Source of the DNA: Neoconidiobolus thromboides FSU 785
Taxonomy: Eukaryota > Entomophthoromycota > Entomophthoromycetes > Entomophthorales > Neoconidiobolaceae
Assembly (NCBI GenBank): GCA_025603075.1
Contig: MU626354.1
Span: 17,311-81,310, forward strand
DNA: 64,000 nucleotides
Direction of reading: 5' to 3'
Both the position numbers and the translations under genes were made by a program. Every line of letters begins with the position of its first letter. Position 1 is the first letter of the stretch. Of the stretch, positions 1-11,608 are shown in pieces. The notes under the pieces were generated by a model, which saw only the letters and a list, made by a program, of their open reading frames with translations, made no database searches and had not been told where the DNA came from.

Positions 1-1
1 A

Positions 2-484
2 CCAAAGGATAAACCTTCATTAATATTAGATTATAATCAAATTAACAAAGAAGAAGATGAAAAAGAAGCTATTATTGAAACAGAAAATAACAAAAGAGGA
101 ATTTCAATTATTAATAAAATAGATGATGAAGTTAAATTACCTATAAAACAAGAGAATTCAAATATTCAATCAATAATAAGTAATTCAAATAATGGAAGTA
201 ATCTAACTACAGAGTCTATAATAGAAGAGAACATAACAGAATCAGTACCATCAGTTAATATAGAAATTCAATCTAAAGAAGTCAATATTAATCCAGAATC
301 ATCAAACATAAAACTAGATTCATTACCAATTATTACCCCAAGTAAACCAAGTATATGGGAAAGAGTTAAAGCAAGATTTTTTAGTGGTAGTTTATTGAAA
401 AGATTATTGGGTACTACAACACCTTTGATATTAATTACAGCATTATTTGCTATTTTAGCAAAAAGGAATAGGATTACTTTATGA
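2..484 (+). CDS. 3' part of a C-terminally anchored membrane protein
   Basis: Open from the window edge in frame 2 to a TGA at 482-484, about 160 residues; the 5' end lies outside the window. Most of it is acidic and Asn/Ser/Glu-rich, so probably disordered. The last 30 residues change character: a basic amphipathic stretch (around WERVKARFF and LLKRLL), a hydrophobic segment (TTPLILITALFAILA), then a short basic tail (KRNRITL). This is the layout of a tail-anchored protein or one with a single C-terminal membrane helix facing the cytosol. No enzyme domain is visible, the family is not recognised, and there may be introns and a larger domain upstream of the window. Confidence 0.6.
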   Translation, partial: PKDKPSLILDYNQINKEEDEKEAIIETENNKRGISIINKIDDEVKLPIKQENSNIQSIISNSNNGSNLTTESIIEENITESVPSVNIEIQSKEVNINPESSNIKLDSLPIITPSKPSIWERVKARFFSGSLLKRLLGTTTPLILITALFAILAKRNRITL

Positions 485-828
485 TGAGAGATTTTATAAA
501 GGAAAATTAAAAGTAATTATTAGATAGGATTAATTTGGAATAAGATATATATTAATTGAAAGTGATGTGATTCTCTTTATAAGTTTTAATATGTAGAGAG
601 AAAGTAATAATTAGATTTGGAAGTGAATAAGTAAATAAAGCTAAGTTTAATTAGTTGATTTTTTTATAATAAAATATAGTTTTAATAGTTACTTATTTAT
701 TGTTTTATTAATTGATTATAGCTTATCTTTATTCGATCATTTATTTCAAAATGCATTATAAATAAAACTATAAATATTAGTAGTTTCCATTATAATAATA
801 ATTCTTTTTTAATAGTAGAGATATTCAA
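485..828. other. Intergenic, 344 bp
   Basis: AT-rich spacer between two plus-strand genes. I see no RNA gene or repeat. It presumably carries the terminator of the upstream gene and the promoter of the MNW-motif gene. Confidence 0.4.
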
Positions 829-1478
829 ATGAATTGGATGGGAGGTAAAGGGTAAATATTTAATTAACTATTCAATAATAATATAAATTCAAACAACTCA
901 AATAGTTTTAAAAATCGAAATATTAAGGATCGATTAGCTAGTTTAAATGAAAATAAAAAACAAACAAACTATTTGAATTTAAATGAAGATGCTATTGATA
1001 TTCAAATATTAAATAAACCAATTTTAAATTATTTTCAAGAATCTGAAAATAATGATAACAATAAAGATGATAATAATCACAGTACAAATATTGAGTTAGA
1101 AAATAATAGTCAAATATTAAGTTCTGATCAATTGATTGAAAGTGAACAAGTCAATATTAATGTATTTAATGAGATAGAGAATAGGTAAATTATATTAAAT
1201 AAAATTAGTTATGATTTTAAGTTCAATTTTAATTTTAATTTAAAGGAATTCTACACCAAATAATACTAATAAAACCAATAAAGATTCCATAACTGATGAA
1301 AAGGTAATTATATTAATTAAAACTAGAACATTAGTATTGCCATTAATAATCAATTAAGATTCAAAATCTTCACTTTGAAAAACAATACAATACAATATTT
1401 ACCACAGTTGATAATATTTCAAACCAGTTAATTCAATTAAAAGCTCAATTAAAACAATTAAAACAAACATTCAATTAA
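829..1478 (+). CDS. Small protein with N-terminal MNWxGG motif
   Basis: Four-exon model giving 159 residues: exons 829-851, 906-1184, 1246-1303 and 1359-1478, with introns of 54, 61 and 55 nt, each GT...AG and phase-consistent. The first exon encodes only MNWMGGKG. Joined to exon 2 it gives MNWMGGKG-FKNRNIKDRLAS, a Met-Asn-Trp-x-Gly-Gly start followed by a basic helix. That N-terminal signature is, from memory, shared by a set of otherwise poorly conserved eukaryotic proteins (animal REDIC1/C12orf40 and fungal hypothetical proteins begin this way). The middle is Asn/Asp/Glu-rich and disordered. The C-terminus (NQLIQLKAQLKQLKQTF) looks like a short coiled coil. The function is unknown. The motif-bearing 23-nt first exon is easily missed by automatic gene calling. 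Confidence 0.65.
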
Positions 1479-1621
1479 ATATCAATTTAAATGTACTTAT
1501 TTCATTTCCTTAGCCATAATAAAACTCAAACCAATTAATCACTATAATTTTAATTATTCAAATGTATCATTTTTATATATAAAAAAGATTGGATTATAAG
1601 ATGATTATTTAAAAATAGTAA

Positions 1622-4596
1622 TTATAAATATTCCACATAGTTACTTGGAAATTGACCAGTAACTCCATTTAAAGTACCTAAAAATAGTTAATAAATAAAT
1701 TATTATTATTATTATGATATATATAATAAAGTACCTTCACTCCATCCAGAATCATCTTCTGCTTTAGTAAGTGTAATAATATCTCCTACACATATATTTA
1801 AATCATATTCCGACTGCGCTTCAAAATCATATAATACACGAACTAATCAAAATAAAAAAATTAGAAATAAACTTTTATTTCAATATCAATATCATTAAAA
1901 TTTACCTTGAATTACTTCTGATGGGGCATTAACATGATCAGGAATATTACTTTGATCTCCTTCTATTTCAATATAAGTTCCTGGTACAAGTCCTGTATTA
2001 CCATTTGACATTGCTTTTACCCACCCTGACCCATCATCTCCTTCAGTAATTTCAATCATAGTCCCCGCAGTTATACTTAGTTCATTATCATCACTAGCCT
2101 CATAAGAATATAATACTTTAGCCATAGGATATATTCCTTGTATATGTGATTGGTTATTTATTTCTCCTACAGAATGTTGACTATCAATTGACGAATGGTG
2201 AGTAAGAGATATAGGAGTTGATAGAACTGGAGAATGTAAATTTGAGCCTCCAAATTCAGGTGTTTGTGGTTGAATAAATTGATCCGGTATAGGTTGACGT
2301 AAATTATGAGAAGGTAAATTATCACTTGTTGAATTTTTTAGAAAGGGAGCTGTTTTATCTATGTTATAAATAAATTAATAAAATATTGATTGATAGTGAG
2401 ATAAAATATAAACTAATATTACCTTTTAATGTGTTAAAATCCATTTGCTCTTTTCTTATTGATTTTGCACCTCCTTTAATCTGCGTACAATTTGGAGGTA
2501 CTTTGAATTCACAATTGGCATGACAATTATATTTACAATCTAATTATAATTATAATTATTATTATTATTATTATATAAAGTAATCTACCAATTACCTTTA
2601 CAAGTAGAACCATGTCGATTTAAACCCCAGATACTATTTTCACAATAATCACAAGTAGTTGGTATTGTAAATGAAGTAGTTTTAAAATCATGTTTAATAC
2701 CATTTAAATTATATTGTCCAATACTATTTGATATTAATTGATTTTCAGTTAATGAGGTTAATTCTTGATTTTTTAATATAACTAATTCTCGCCAAGTTTC
2801 AGATAATTTCTATTAAAAATTTAAATTATTAATACAATCAATATATTATTTGATATTAAATATACTATACTATAATATAATATAATATTTTTAGAATTAC
2901 CTCATATATTTGTTCCCCATTATTTTCTAAGCTTGGATTAAGATCAAATTGTGAATATTCTAATTTTAATTGTTCAACTTCTTCTTGTTTTTGTAATATT
3001 TGATTTTTCATTTCATTTAATTCCATTTCGTTTTTATTCATTTTATTAAATAAATAAACTTTACTAGAATACTCATCAATCAATTGATTCTAAATAAATA
3101 GTTGTATAAGTATAGAATTATTATATATTATATATTATATATTATTATTAATTTACATCTTCCGCAAATTGTCCAAAACTAGTAAATTGAAAATCACCTG
3201 GTGGAGCCCAATTGGATGGATTATTATTTATAAATGATTTTGATTCTAACTTTTTATCTACTTTATTGACAGACAGTTTTAAATTATCTAAATTTAATTT
3301 AGAATCATTAAAACAGTTGGATTCTAATTGAATGTAATGGAACCAAAAAGATTTTATATGTTCCATCCAATATTCATTTAATGTTTGATAAAACTAAAAA
3401 TAATATTAATATATTATTTATATATTATTTATATTTATATTAACTTACATTTAATAATTCTGGTACATCCATAGTATAATGTTTATTTTTGTGTTGATTA
3501 GCTACTTCAACTGCTAATATATATAAATTCTAAAACGAAAATATTATGGTTATCTTTAATTTAATAAATAAATAAATAAATTAAACTTACTTTGTTATTA
3601 TTTCTATCAATAACATCTTGATAATATTGTTTTTGTAACTAATTAAATTAACAAAAATGAATATTAATATTATTAACATTATTTAATTAACCTTATCTAA
3701 TACTTTAGTTTCCATTGTTCTTTCTTGCTTAATTTGACTAGTTATTACTTCATTACAACTTTCATCATATTTTGATTTCAACTAAATCAAATTAAAATGG
3801 AAAAATTATTTCTCAATTAGTATAATTATATATTATAATTTAACTTACTTTATCTTTTTCATTATAAATTTTATCTCTTTCATCTGTGATTTTTTTACTA
3901 AAATTAAACAACTAATAAAAAAGAAAGTATAGATATTAATTAATATTGATTTTTATCCCTGTTATATAAAAAACAATAATAAACAATAATAAAAACTTAC
4001 TTTTTTCCTTTCTTCTTCCACTTTATTAGCTAACATTTTCAATGGATCCGCAATATCAGTAACTAAATATTCTGACAAAACTGCCCTTTCTCCTGCTATT
4101 TTTTCAGTATCCGAAAATAAATTATTTAACCCTTGTAATAAAGTACTATAATAATAATAATAATTGAAACATTATTATATTTCATTATTATATTTCATTA
4201 TTATTATTATTTAATATTACCTATTTTCATCTAACATTATACCACCTTCATTTCCCTTCACACTACTAATAGTACCACTTAGACTTATTGCATCAAAGGA
4301 GCCTCCACCTCCACCATGACTTGGTGCAAATGGATCTCGATTGATATTAGATAAATTGAATATCTTTTTATTTCGATATTTCTTAATTAAATTTTCTAAT
4401 TTGTTAGAATACTCTTTTTCTAGTTGACTTTTTTCTTTAATGTATTCTCGAAATTCTAATAAAAATTGAGAAGCTTGAACTAATTGTTTGTTTACTAGAG
4501 GGAGTTGACTTTTCTATATAAAGGAGCTTAGGGTATAAGTATGATAAATAGAAGAAATATAGAACTTACTGTCAAATGTTCACCATAAGTAGTCAT
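1622..4596 (-). CDS. BZZ1: BZZ1-like F-BAR, C1 and double SH3 protein
   Basis: Membrane-curving actin regulator of endocytic sites. In yeast, Bzz1 binds Las17/WASP and activates Arp2/3-driven actin assembly. Many short exons on the minus strand. The first exon (4570-4596) encodes MTTYGEHLT. The next ones form the F-BAR helices, with the expected run around SQLEKEYSNKLENLIKKY. Near 2590-2700 is a C1 zinc-binding domain (CDYCENSIWGLNRHGSTCK, then CKYNCHANCEFKVPPNC). Two SH3 domains close the protein: the first begins KVLYSYEASDDNELS (about 1920-2120), the second begins RVLYDFEAQSEYDLN (about 1622-1840). The order F-BAR, C1, SH3, SH3 is diagnostic of Bzz1. Individual splice sites in the middle exons were not all checked. 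The gene is divergent from the membrane-protein gene at 5039. Confidence 0.85.
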
Positions 4597-5038
4597 TTTT
4601 TGAATGTTGTTTTATAATAATTGATAATAAAGCTTGGAATTTATTTTAATTTAATTTATTTTAATGTTGGTTTTATTTTAAAACAAGTTTTAGAATGTTT
4701 GATTGGTTTATTGATTAGTTTGATGACTTAATTTTAGATTAAGTTTAATAAAAATAACAGTAATAAAAATGATTTAATTATTGTTAATAATGATAGTAAT
4801 AATATAAGTTAAAAATATCAATACATAGGAAATGTGTTATTTCTATTTATCAGTAATAAGCTATTGAATTTTCATTAATAATTAAAGTTCAATATAAAGT
4901 ATAAGTTTCACTTATAATAAATAAGGGATTGATTTTGATAAATACTCCGTCAATTTAATAAATAAAAAGACTAATTACAAATTTTATCCGAATTTTCATT
5001 TGCTTTATCTTTCATTTCATTTTTAAATCATAAAATAA
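4597..5038. other. Divergent promoter region
   Basis: A 442-bp AT-rich spacer between the divergent starts of the BZZ1-like gene and the two-TM protein gene. It presumably holds both promoters. No coding signal or repeat seen. Confidence 0.4.
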
Positions 5039-5921
5039 ATGTCAATAGAATTACAAGAAATAGTCATTAATACAAATGAACAGTCTTCTAATACAATACT
5101 TGATACAACAACAACAGATTCAAGTTTAAATCCTAATACATTACCCACTTACCATGAGTCTTTATCTTCTAATAATAATTTAAATACCATATCATTGAGA
5201 GATACAGCTCCGATTATAATAATTCATCAATTAAATCATACTGATATTTCATTAAATAGTAATATTTTATTCATAATATTAATAATAATATTAACATTAA
5301 TAATCCCTATTAACTATATTTATTATTAGCATCTCAATCTAATCAAAATGAAAAGTAATTTTTTAATCTATTTTATTAATTTTATTATTTATTGCTAACC
5401 CTCTATTTAAGTTCTATTACCAGTCCCTCTTATCCACCAACAGCAATGGCCACCAATCCCTCATCTTCACCTTCCCTCTCCTCAGATCCCTATATCACTG
5501 AAATTGTATATGAAATTGAACCTGCTCCAGCAAGTGAAACACTTTGCTCAATACCAGCAATGTTATTTTTATTAGGTTGTGTCTTCCCACCTTTTTGGTT
5601 AATAGGAACGGGATTCTTAGTTAAATCCGAACCTGAGTCTTTAACTAGAGCTTATGCCATTATTTGTTTATTTTTAAGTTTTATATTTTTAAGTTTTTTT
5701 ATTACTGTATTGGTTAAGTAAGTGAATGAAATTTAATTGATATTGTTTTTAATAAATAAAATACTAACGATTTTTCTTACTATATTCTTACTATAGTGCC
5801 CTTCTAAATCCCGAAAAGGTAAGTAGATAAAATTATTTTGGAGTTATGATTATTTGATTATGATTATTAACTATTTGTTTAGTCTGCTGTATTTTTAAAA
5901 GATTTAGTTACTTGGCAATAA
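5039..5921 (+). CDS. Small two-TM membrane protein with long Ser/Thr-rich N-tail
   Basis: Five-exon model of 203 residues: exons 5039-5258, 5330-5354, 5412-5717, 5797-5818 and 5883-5921. All junctions are GT...AG and keep frame; introns 1, 2 and 3 have TTAAC, GCTAAC and ACTAAC branch-like sites. The N-terminal half is disordered (Ser/Thr/Asn/Pro) and contains PTYHESL and PSYPPT, PY-like motifs of the kind bound by WW-domain ubiquitin ligases (inference). The C-terminal half has two hydrophobic segments: the first around CSIPAMLFLLGCVFPPFWLI with a conserved-looking PPFWLIG loop, the second around AIICLFLSFIFLSFFITV. The FPP-W-IG pattern is common in small fungal membrane proteins, but I cannot name the family. 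Calling the 5392-5721 stretch as a separate ORF would miss the N-terminal tail. Confidence 0.65.
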
Positions 5922-6577
5922 GGGGGGTAATCGAAATATTGGAAATAATATCAAAGTAAAGAGAAAGACAAGATTATTAGTACTTTATGAAATTTGAAGG
6001 TAAATCAAATCAAACATTTGAGTTTTTATTTCTTATTAATTTGTTTGTTTGTTTATTACTTAGTAAGTGATGTCTCTATAAGATTTAATTCTCTGGTAGT
6101 AAATATAAGAGTTAAATAATAGAAGTATATCGGATAAGAATTGAGTTCTTGCAATTGAATTGTAAATAATCATTAAATAAAGAAAAAGTACATAATTTAA
6201 AATGAACATCATTATTATTATTATATAAAGTTAAGTATAATTAGGTTTCATAAAAATCAATTACATTTACTTTTAACTTTTTGGAAATTAAATGAAACAA
6301 AAAAGTGTACTGTAAAATTAATATTACCTTAATTATCAAATTCTCAGATCCCATTAAAGAATAATTAAAAAAAGCGAAATGTGCCTAATTTCGTTTTTGT
6401 TGATTTTATAAAAAAATAGCCTTTTTATTGAATATATATATAATTTATAAGAAAAAAGGTAGTATCATGAAAAACGATGCGAAGATAAAATTGAATATTG
6501 TAACTATTACCGTTTGACTAGTTCAATAACATAAGATTCTAAAAGTTCGACCAACATAGTACTATTATCTACCCTAT
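5922..6577. other. Intergenic, 656 bp
   Basis: AT-rich sequence between the convergent 3' ends of the two-TM protein gene and ISU1. Nothing recognisable in it. Confidence 0.4.
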
Positions 6578-7163
6578 TTAAGCTACCTGTGTATTGACTC
6601 TTTTCTTTTTATAATCATTGATAGCGGACTTAATAGCGTCTTCAGCAAGCACTAAAAAAAATTCTATTAATACCTTTTTCTATTTAATTCAAATTCAAAT
6701 TCACTTACTGGAACAATGCAATTTAACAGGAGGCAATGACAATTCCTTGGCAATATGTGTATTTTTAATAGCAGAAGCTTCATCCAAAGTCATACCTTGA
6801 ACCATTTCGGTCATAAAACTAGAAGATGCAATAGCTGAGCCACAACCAAATGTTTTAAATTTAGCTTCAATGATTTTACCACTGGATTCATCTACTCGGA
6901 TTTGAAGTTTCATAACATCACCACAGGCGGGTGCTCCAACTAAACCAGTCCCAACATCAATATCATTTTTGTTTAAAGAACCAACATTTCGTGGACGTTC
7001 GTAATGGTCAATAACCTAGATAAGAGATAATAGGTAAAATGAAGCGATTATTCAATGTATATAAATTATAAGTTACCTTTTCATGATAAAACCTTTGGGT
7101 TAAGATTTTAGATGTAAATTTTGGTTTTAATAAATGAGCTTGGGATTTTAATAAAGTAAACAT
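6578..7163 (-). CDS. ISU1: Mitochondrial iron-sulfur cluster scaffold Isu1
   Basis: IscU-type scaffold on which the Nfs1 desulfurase complex builds [2Fe-2S] clusters in the mitochondrial matrix. Three exons (7077-7163, 6709-7015, 6578-6651) give 155 residues. The first exon is a mitochondrial presequence rich in Lys/Arg/Ser without acids (MFTLLKSQAHLLKPKFTSK). The mature protein starts near YHEKVIDHYERPRNVGSL. All key residues are present: Cys60 and Asp62 in GAPACGD, Cys87 in FKTFGCGSA, the Hsc70-binding LPPVK, and Cys130 in LHCS. It ends CSMLAEDAIKSAINDYKKK. The LHCS/MLAED junction is split by an intron (6652-6708), so an unspliced reading loses the last helix. Length matches the family. Confidence 0.95.
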
Positions 7164-8563
7164 CTTTTTTTGAATGATATATTGTTTGTTATAAAAAATG
7201 TAAAGCTTTAAAAACTTTCACTCTTTTTACTTTATATCTTAAACATGGTGAACAATAAGGTCATCTTTGATTGGCTGTTACTCATACTAAGTAAACGCAT
7301 TTTTGTTTTGCGAAATCGAGGATTGAAATAATATTTATACTAATTATATGTAGTAAATTAAAAATGATTGGTTAATATGAAGTTGTTCAGCTTAAAGTTT
7401 ATCGGTTTTGTAAGGAATAAAAATCATGATTTTATTTAGTCCAATTAAAATTTTTAAATTATTAAAAATTGATGTGATAAAAAAAGAAGTATTTCAATTC
7501 CAATGATTAAGGATAAGATAGTAAAATAGTTTATAATCTTTTTTTCATTTAAGAGATGAAGTGTTCTTATCTTTTTTATATCATCTTTAAAATATTAACA
7601 TAGAATTGAGATCAATAACGTATGTATTTTCATTAAATATTAATTCCATTTTTAAAAACTTAAATAATTTTAATTGATTCAATCAAATATGAAAAAAGTA
7701 AGTTTCTTATAAGATTATCTGATCAATGAAATCAGATTACAATCAATAATGGAATTAATTTTCTAATTAGTAATCCAATATTCTAATAGGTTAATTGAAT
7801 TAAATTTATTCTTTAAAAGAAATTAGAATAAAATTTTTTGATGAAGTTAAATTTTTGAAAGATGCTAGTATTTTTTCATGTTTGTCCTATTAGTCATAGT
7901 TTCGGGTTATTAAACTTTTGTCTTGAAAAGTTACTTTGGGATCAAGTTATTTTAATTGAATTGATAGTGATTAAATTTTTGATAAAATTTAAAGTACACT
8001 TTAATATTGAGGTGACGGTTAGGGTTATATCTTATAAAAATGTCTTTATTAAAGTTGTAAAAAGAGCAGTTTGTTAATTCTAAACTAAATCACTAACCAA
8101 GCAAACCACAATAGACTTAGCTCGATATGTGACTGTTGATAAACAAAATTTCAAAAACCCAAATTCAAATCCTTGAGATATCACTGCTATCTGATATAGA
8201 GATGTAAAGTAGAGAGCAACGAAATTCGATAAATATGAAGCTTTCACATGACAATTTGTATTAAATCTTATTTTTTAGGTATACTAATTGAATCATTTAT
8301 AGTTGTATCATATAAAATAGTAATAGGATAATAGTTGGAAGCATATTTTTTTGTTCAAAGACTTAATACATTATCTGGCTTTTTGACTGCATAAAAAATG
8401 AATAAATAAATGGAAGTAAAAGAGTATTTCTATACTAATTTTATCAAATATTACATTTATTATTGTTATTTAGTAAAAAATTAACTTAAATAGGTAGAGC
8501 TCAATTTTAAAAAAATCAGTTTTTATAAACTTATTAACAGATTTACTTTAGAACTTAATATAT

Positions 8564-8662
8564 GGGAGTGTTTTTTTTGACTTCATTATTTTTTCCATTT
8601 TTTAAGCGCTATTTAAGCGGAAAATTTGTTAGTAAAATTCTTAAACACAAAAATACACCCCC
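8564..8662 (+). mobile_element. MITE-like element, copy 1 (forward)
   Basis: One of about 19 related copies in the window, 99 bp long, flanked by ATAT on both sides (8560-8563 and 8663-8666). Read forward, the family runs: GGGGATGTTTTTTTTGG, then TCATTACTTTTTCCA, TTTTTTAAGCGCTATTTGAG, CGGAAAAATTGTTAGTAAAA, TTCTTAAACA, and an end ATACATCCCC. The two ends are inverted repeats of roughly 16-20 bp (GGGGATGTwTTTTTT). The interior is not palindromic apart from a short CCGCT/AGCG stem. It has no coding capacity, as expected for a non-autonomous DNA transposon. Confidence 0.85.
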
Positions 8663-8755
8663 ATATCTTTCCACAATTTAAAAGTATTATTTTTAAACTT
8701 TGAAATGCAAAGTCTTTAGATGTTTTTATAAAACAAATATATATAAAAGCAAAAA

Positions 8756-8867
8756 GATAATAGATAATAGATAATAGATAATAGATAATAGATAATAGAT
8801 AATAGATAATAGATAATAGATAATAGATAATAGATAATAGATAATAGATAATAGATAATAGATAAAT
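8756..8867. repeat. Heptamer tandem repeat (GATAATA)n
   Basis: About 16 near-perfect copies of GATAATA in a row. Simple microsatellite-like array in intergenic DNA. It is highly homogeneous, so it is probably recent or slippage-prone. Confidence 0.95.
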
Positions 8868-10242
8868 GAATGTTAAACAAAGGGTGAAGATATTAGATTT
8901 TAGAAAGCAACCGAACTCAATAACAACAATGTTAAATAAAATAAGATTAATCTAAAAGATTAATACTTTGTTCTATGTAAATTAGATATGACACAGAAAG
9001 GTTACAGCATAAACTAAAGTTGAAATATTGTTAACTGGTAACTTAATATGGTAGAATTGGATTAATCATAGGTTGATTGAGTCTATAAAGCCTAAGAAGA
9101 CATTAAAAAATAGAAATAAGCTTGGGTTAGTTGTAAGGGTTTTAAATTTAAGTAATTTAGAAAATGAATAGGATACTAAATAAAGTATATTAATGTTTAA
9201 GTTTATTTCTAGCATAATAAAATCAAATAAATATAATACAAAGCATAGATATATTGCAAATATATATGTTATTAACTGAAAATTAAAATTTTGATTTTAG
9301 TTTTAATACTTTTCTATTTTAAAGTAAAAGCGATGTAGAAATTATTCCTTTGTTTTTTCTATTTTATTCATTTTTACTGAAATCCAAATTTAAATATTTT
9401 TTATTCTTAATTCTAAAAAACGTTCCAACATAAACATATTTCAAAAGTTCCTTTTTCTATCTAGATCAGTATGACGTTGTGATTACTTAAATGAGAAGTG
9501 AATGGAAATGGTTAAGAAAAAGGGATAGTGATGTTGAAATAGATCAGTTTGTTCTTATAATAATGTTAGAATGATATTAAAACTTGGTTATAAAAAAAAC
9601 TCAGATGACTTCTTTTTCTTTTATTGATACCTCAAATTATATATGCTATCAAAAGAAATTTTTTTAGTTACGTTTCTTCTTAGCTTAAATACTATTACAT
9701 ATTAACTCCTAATAATGACTTTGATATATAGCAATATTAAATTTAAATCGCAATTTAAGTATCAATATTTGAATAGATTTTATTATGATTAGCTCCCACT
9801 GAAATCGGGGATCATGGGAATACTTATACGTATGTAGTTGTCTCTAGAAGCTGTATTGAGATTGCTTATGATGTCCCATTTTTTGGACCATTTTATACTA
9901 TAAGTATGAGAGCTGCTATGATTGAATTAAATTAAGTTTTATAATAAAGAGTATAAATTTTATGTGAACGAGTTGAATTACTATGGTATTAATATTTAAT
10001 AAAGCATGTTCAAGTAAGTTTAATAGTTTACTTTATATCCCATACCTTGTTATATAAAATTATTAAATTGATAAAAAAGTCCATAGAGTAAAAATTAAAC
10101 TTTAATTAAAACTATTATTTATCTTATTAATTTAAAACAAAAAAAACTTCCACTTAATAATATCCATTATTAAGTTGACATAAAAAACTATTGACTACTG
10201 TTAAAACATTTCTTAAAAACATCGATCAAACATAATAATACA

Positions 10243-11608
10243 TTAAAATGGCAAACCCCCTTGAGAAGAGCCACTGTGACCTCTTCTATGATTAGCCCTA
10301 GCACGAACATTAGGTGATCGACTTCTTTCTATGTTATGAGTACTTGTTCTCCTTGAAGTTCTAAAAGATTCACGTTCTGAACCATCAGGCATAAGTGTAC
10401 GAGAAGTTGAATAAACTCTATCTCTTGGATTGTAATAAGGAGATTGAGGATGTGAAGGGCGTCTAGGAGTGGATAAAGTATTTACTCCTGATATAAAACT
10501 TAAAGAAGGACGTCTAGAAGATACTGAGTTTGTTGATGGTGCTAATGTATTGAAAAGTGGATGTTGTGGGTTAGAAGCTCGTGAAAAGACTAATTCTGGA
10601 TTAGCTGAGGCTTCACTTGGTTGATTGATATAGTCTATACCAGCTCGATAATTTAAAAAGGGATTTTGTATATTCGATGGTCGTCTTGATGTATTTATAG
10701 TTTCTCCATTCATCCCTAAACCATGTCTAAAAAATGATATACGTCTTGCTACCGCTAACTGATGTTGAAATGCACTTACATGGGGTAAGGAACTACGTCT
10801 GTTAAGTAAATGTGGAGGAAGTGATTCTGAATTAGCTGTTTGATTATTTGTTTCATTTGAAAATACTGGATTATTTGAATTAAAAGGTGAGATACTGTTG
10901 GCTCCATTAGTATTTCCCTCAACTGATTCTGGTGGGTTATTATTATTATAATAGCTTTGGGGCAAAAAGAGATGAGCATTTCCTGATCCCTCTTGTTCAG
11001 GATTTGAATGTTGATTGCTTAATGTTTCATTAAGTAGTGCACGATCGTGTAATGTTTGATTACTCATAGATTGTGTAAGTAAAGCGTGATTTCTTGAATG
11101 TATTGCTCTTAAGAAATTATCTTCAAAAACGGGCCGTCTTTCTCCATCTGGAAAATAAGCCATTCTTGATCTCCGTCTTCTAAAAGGATTTGGTTCCTCT
11201 ACAGTCTGGTTATACACGTTGAATAATGGATCAGTTCTTTCTTCATCTCTATTTACATTATTTATCGCCAAATCTTCTGGATGATCTATTTCATCTTCAA
11301 CAATATCTGAGCATTCCGCTTCCATATTTTTTCTTATTTTATAACTCTATCAACTAATTTAACTTTAGTATAATAGCAATAATAAATTTACCTTCATGAC
11401 ATAATTAAATAGGTTTGTGGTAGCAACATCTGTTTCACGAAAGTTATCAACAAACTCCTCAAAGCTCATAGAAACATCCTAATCAAATTTAAAACTAAAT
11501 AGATAAATAGTAAATTAAGCTTACATGGTCCGCTTTTGAATTTTCAAATAACAATCTCAGCTTCTCAATTAACTTTTGCTCTGCACTCAATTCAATACTT
11601 TTTCCCAT
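10243..11608 (-). CDS. Disordered protein with repeated RRxS/T phosphosite motifs
   Basis: Three-exon model of 424 residues: exons 11525-11608, 11392-11478 and 10243-11346. Introns begin GTAAGC and GTAAAT, and all phases are 0. The N-terminal about 60 residues look folded and helical (SAEQKLIEKLRLLFENSKAD, then MSFEEFVDNFRETDVATTN). The rest is Asn/Ser/Pro-rich and disordered. Spread through it are many R-R-x-S/T sites: RRRSR, NRRSS, ARRIS, two SRRPS, PRRPS and SRRTS, the consensus for PKA and related basophilic kinases. A multi-site target of PKA-type signalling is a reasonable inference, but I do not recognise the family and the partner is unknown. Annotation starting only at MEAECSD (11325) would drop the folded N-terminus. 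Confidence 0.7.

Larger units (their letters stand above)
7164..10242. other. 3.1-kb gene-poor region with one MITE and a heptamer array
   Basis: Very AT-rich. Apart from the MITE copy (8564-8662) and the tandem repeat (8756-8867), I find no convincing coding exon. A 71-codon open stretch at 7862 lacks any protein-like character. A slightly GC-richer patch around 9790-9900 is unexplained. Confidence 0.4.

Noticed and set aside
5392-5721. Separate 109-codon membrane protein gene
   Set aside because: Joined in phase to the exon at 5039-5258 through a 25-nt exon and two canonical introns, so it is part of one gene.
7862-8077. 71-codon open stretch, plus strand
   Set aside because: Hydrophobic, no motif, no splice partners, in AT-rich spacer; chance ORF.
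8561-8665. TA target-site duplication (Tc1/mariner family) for the MITEs
   Set aside because: TA fits only copies with ATAT flanks; ATAC, AAAT, ATGT and TATG flanks show a 4-bp duplication instead.
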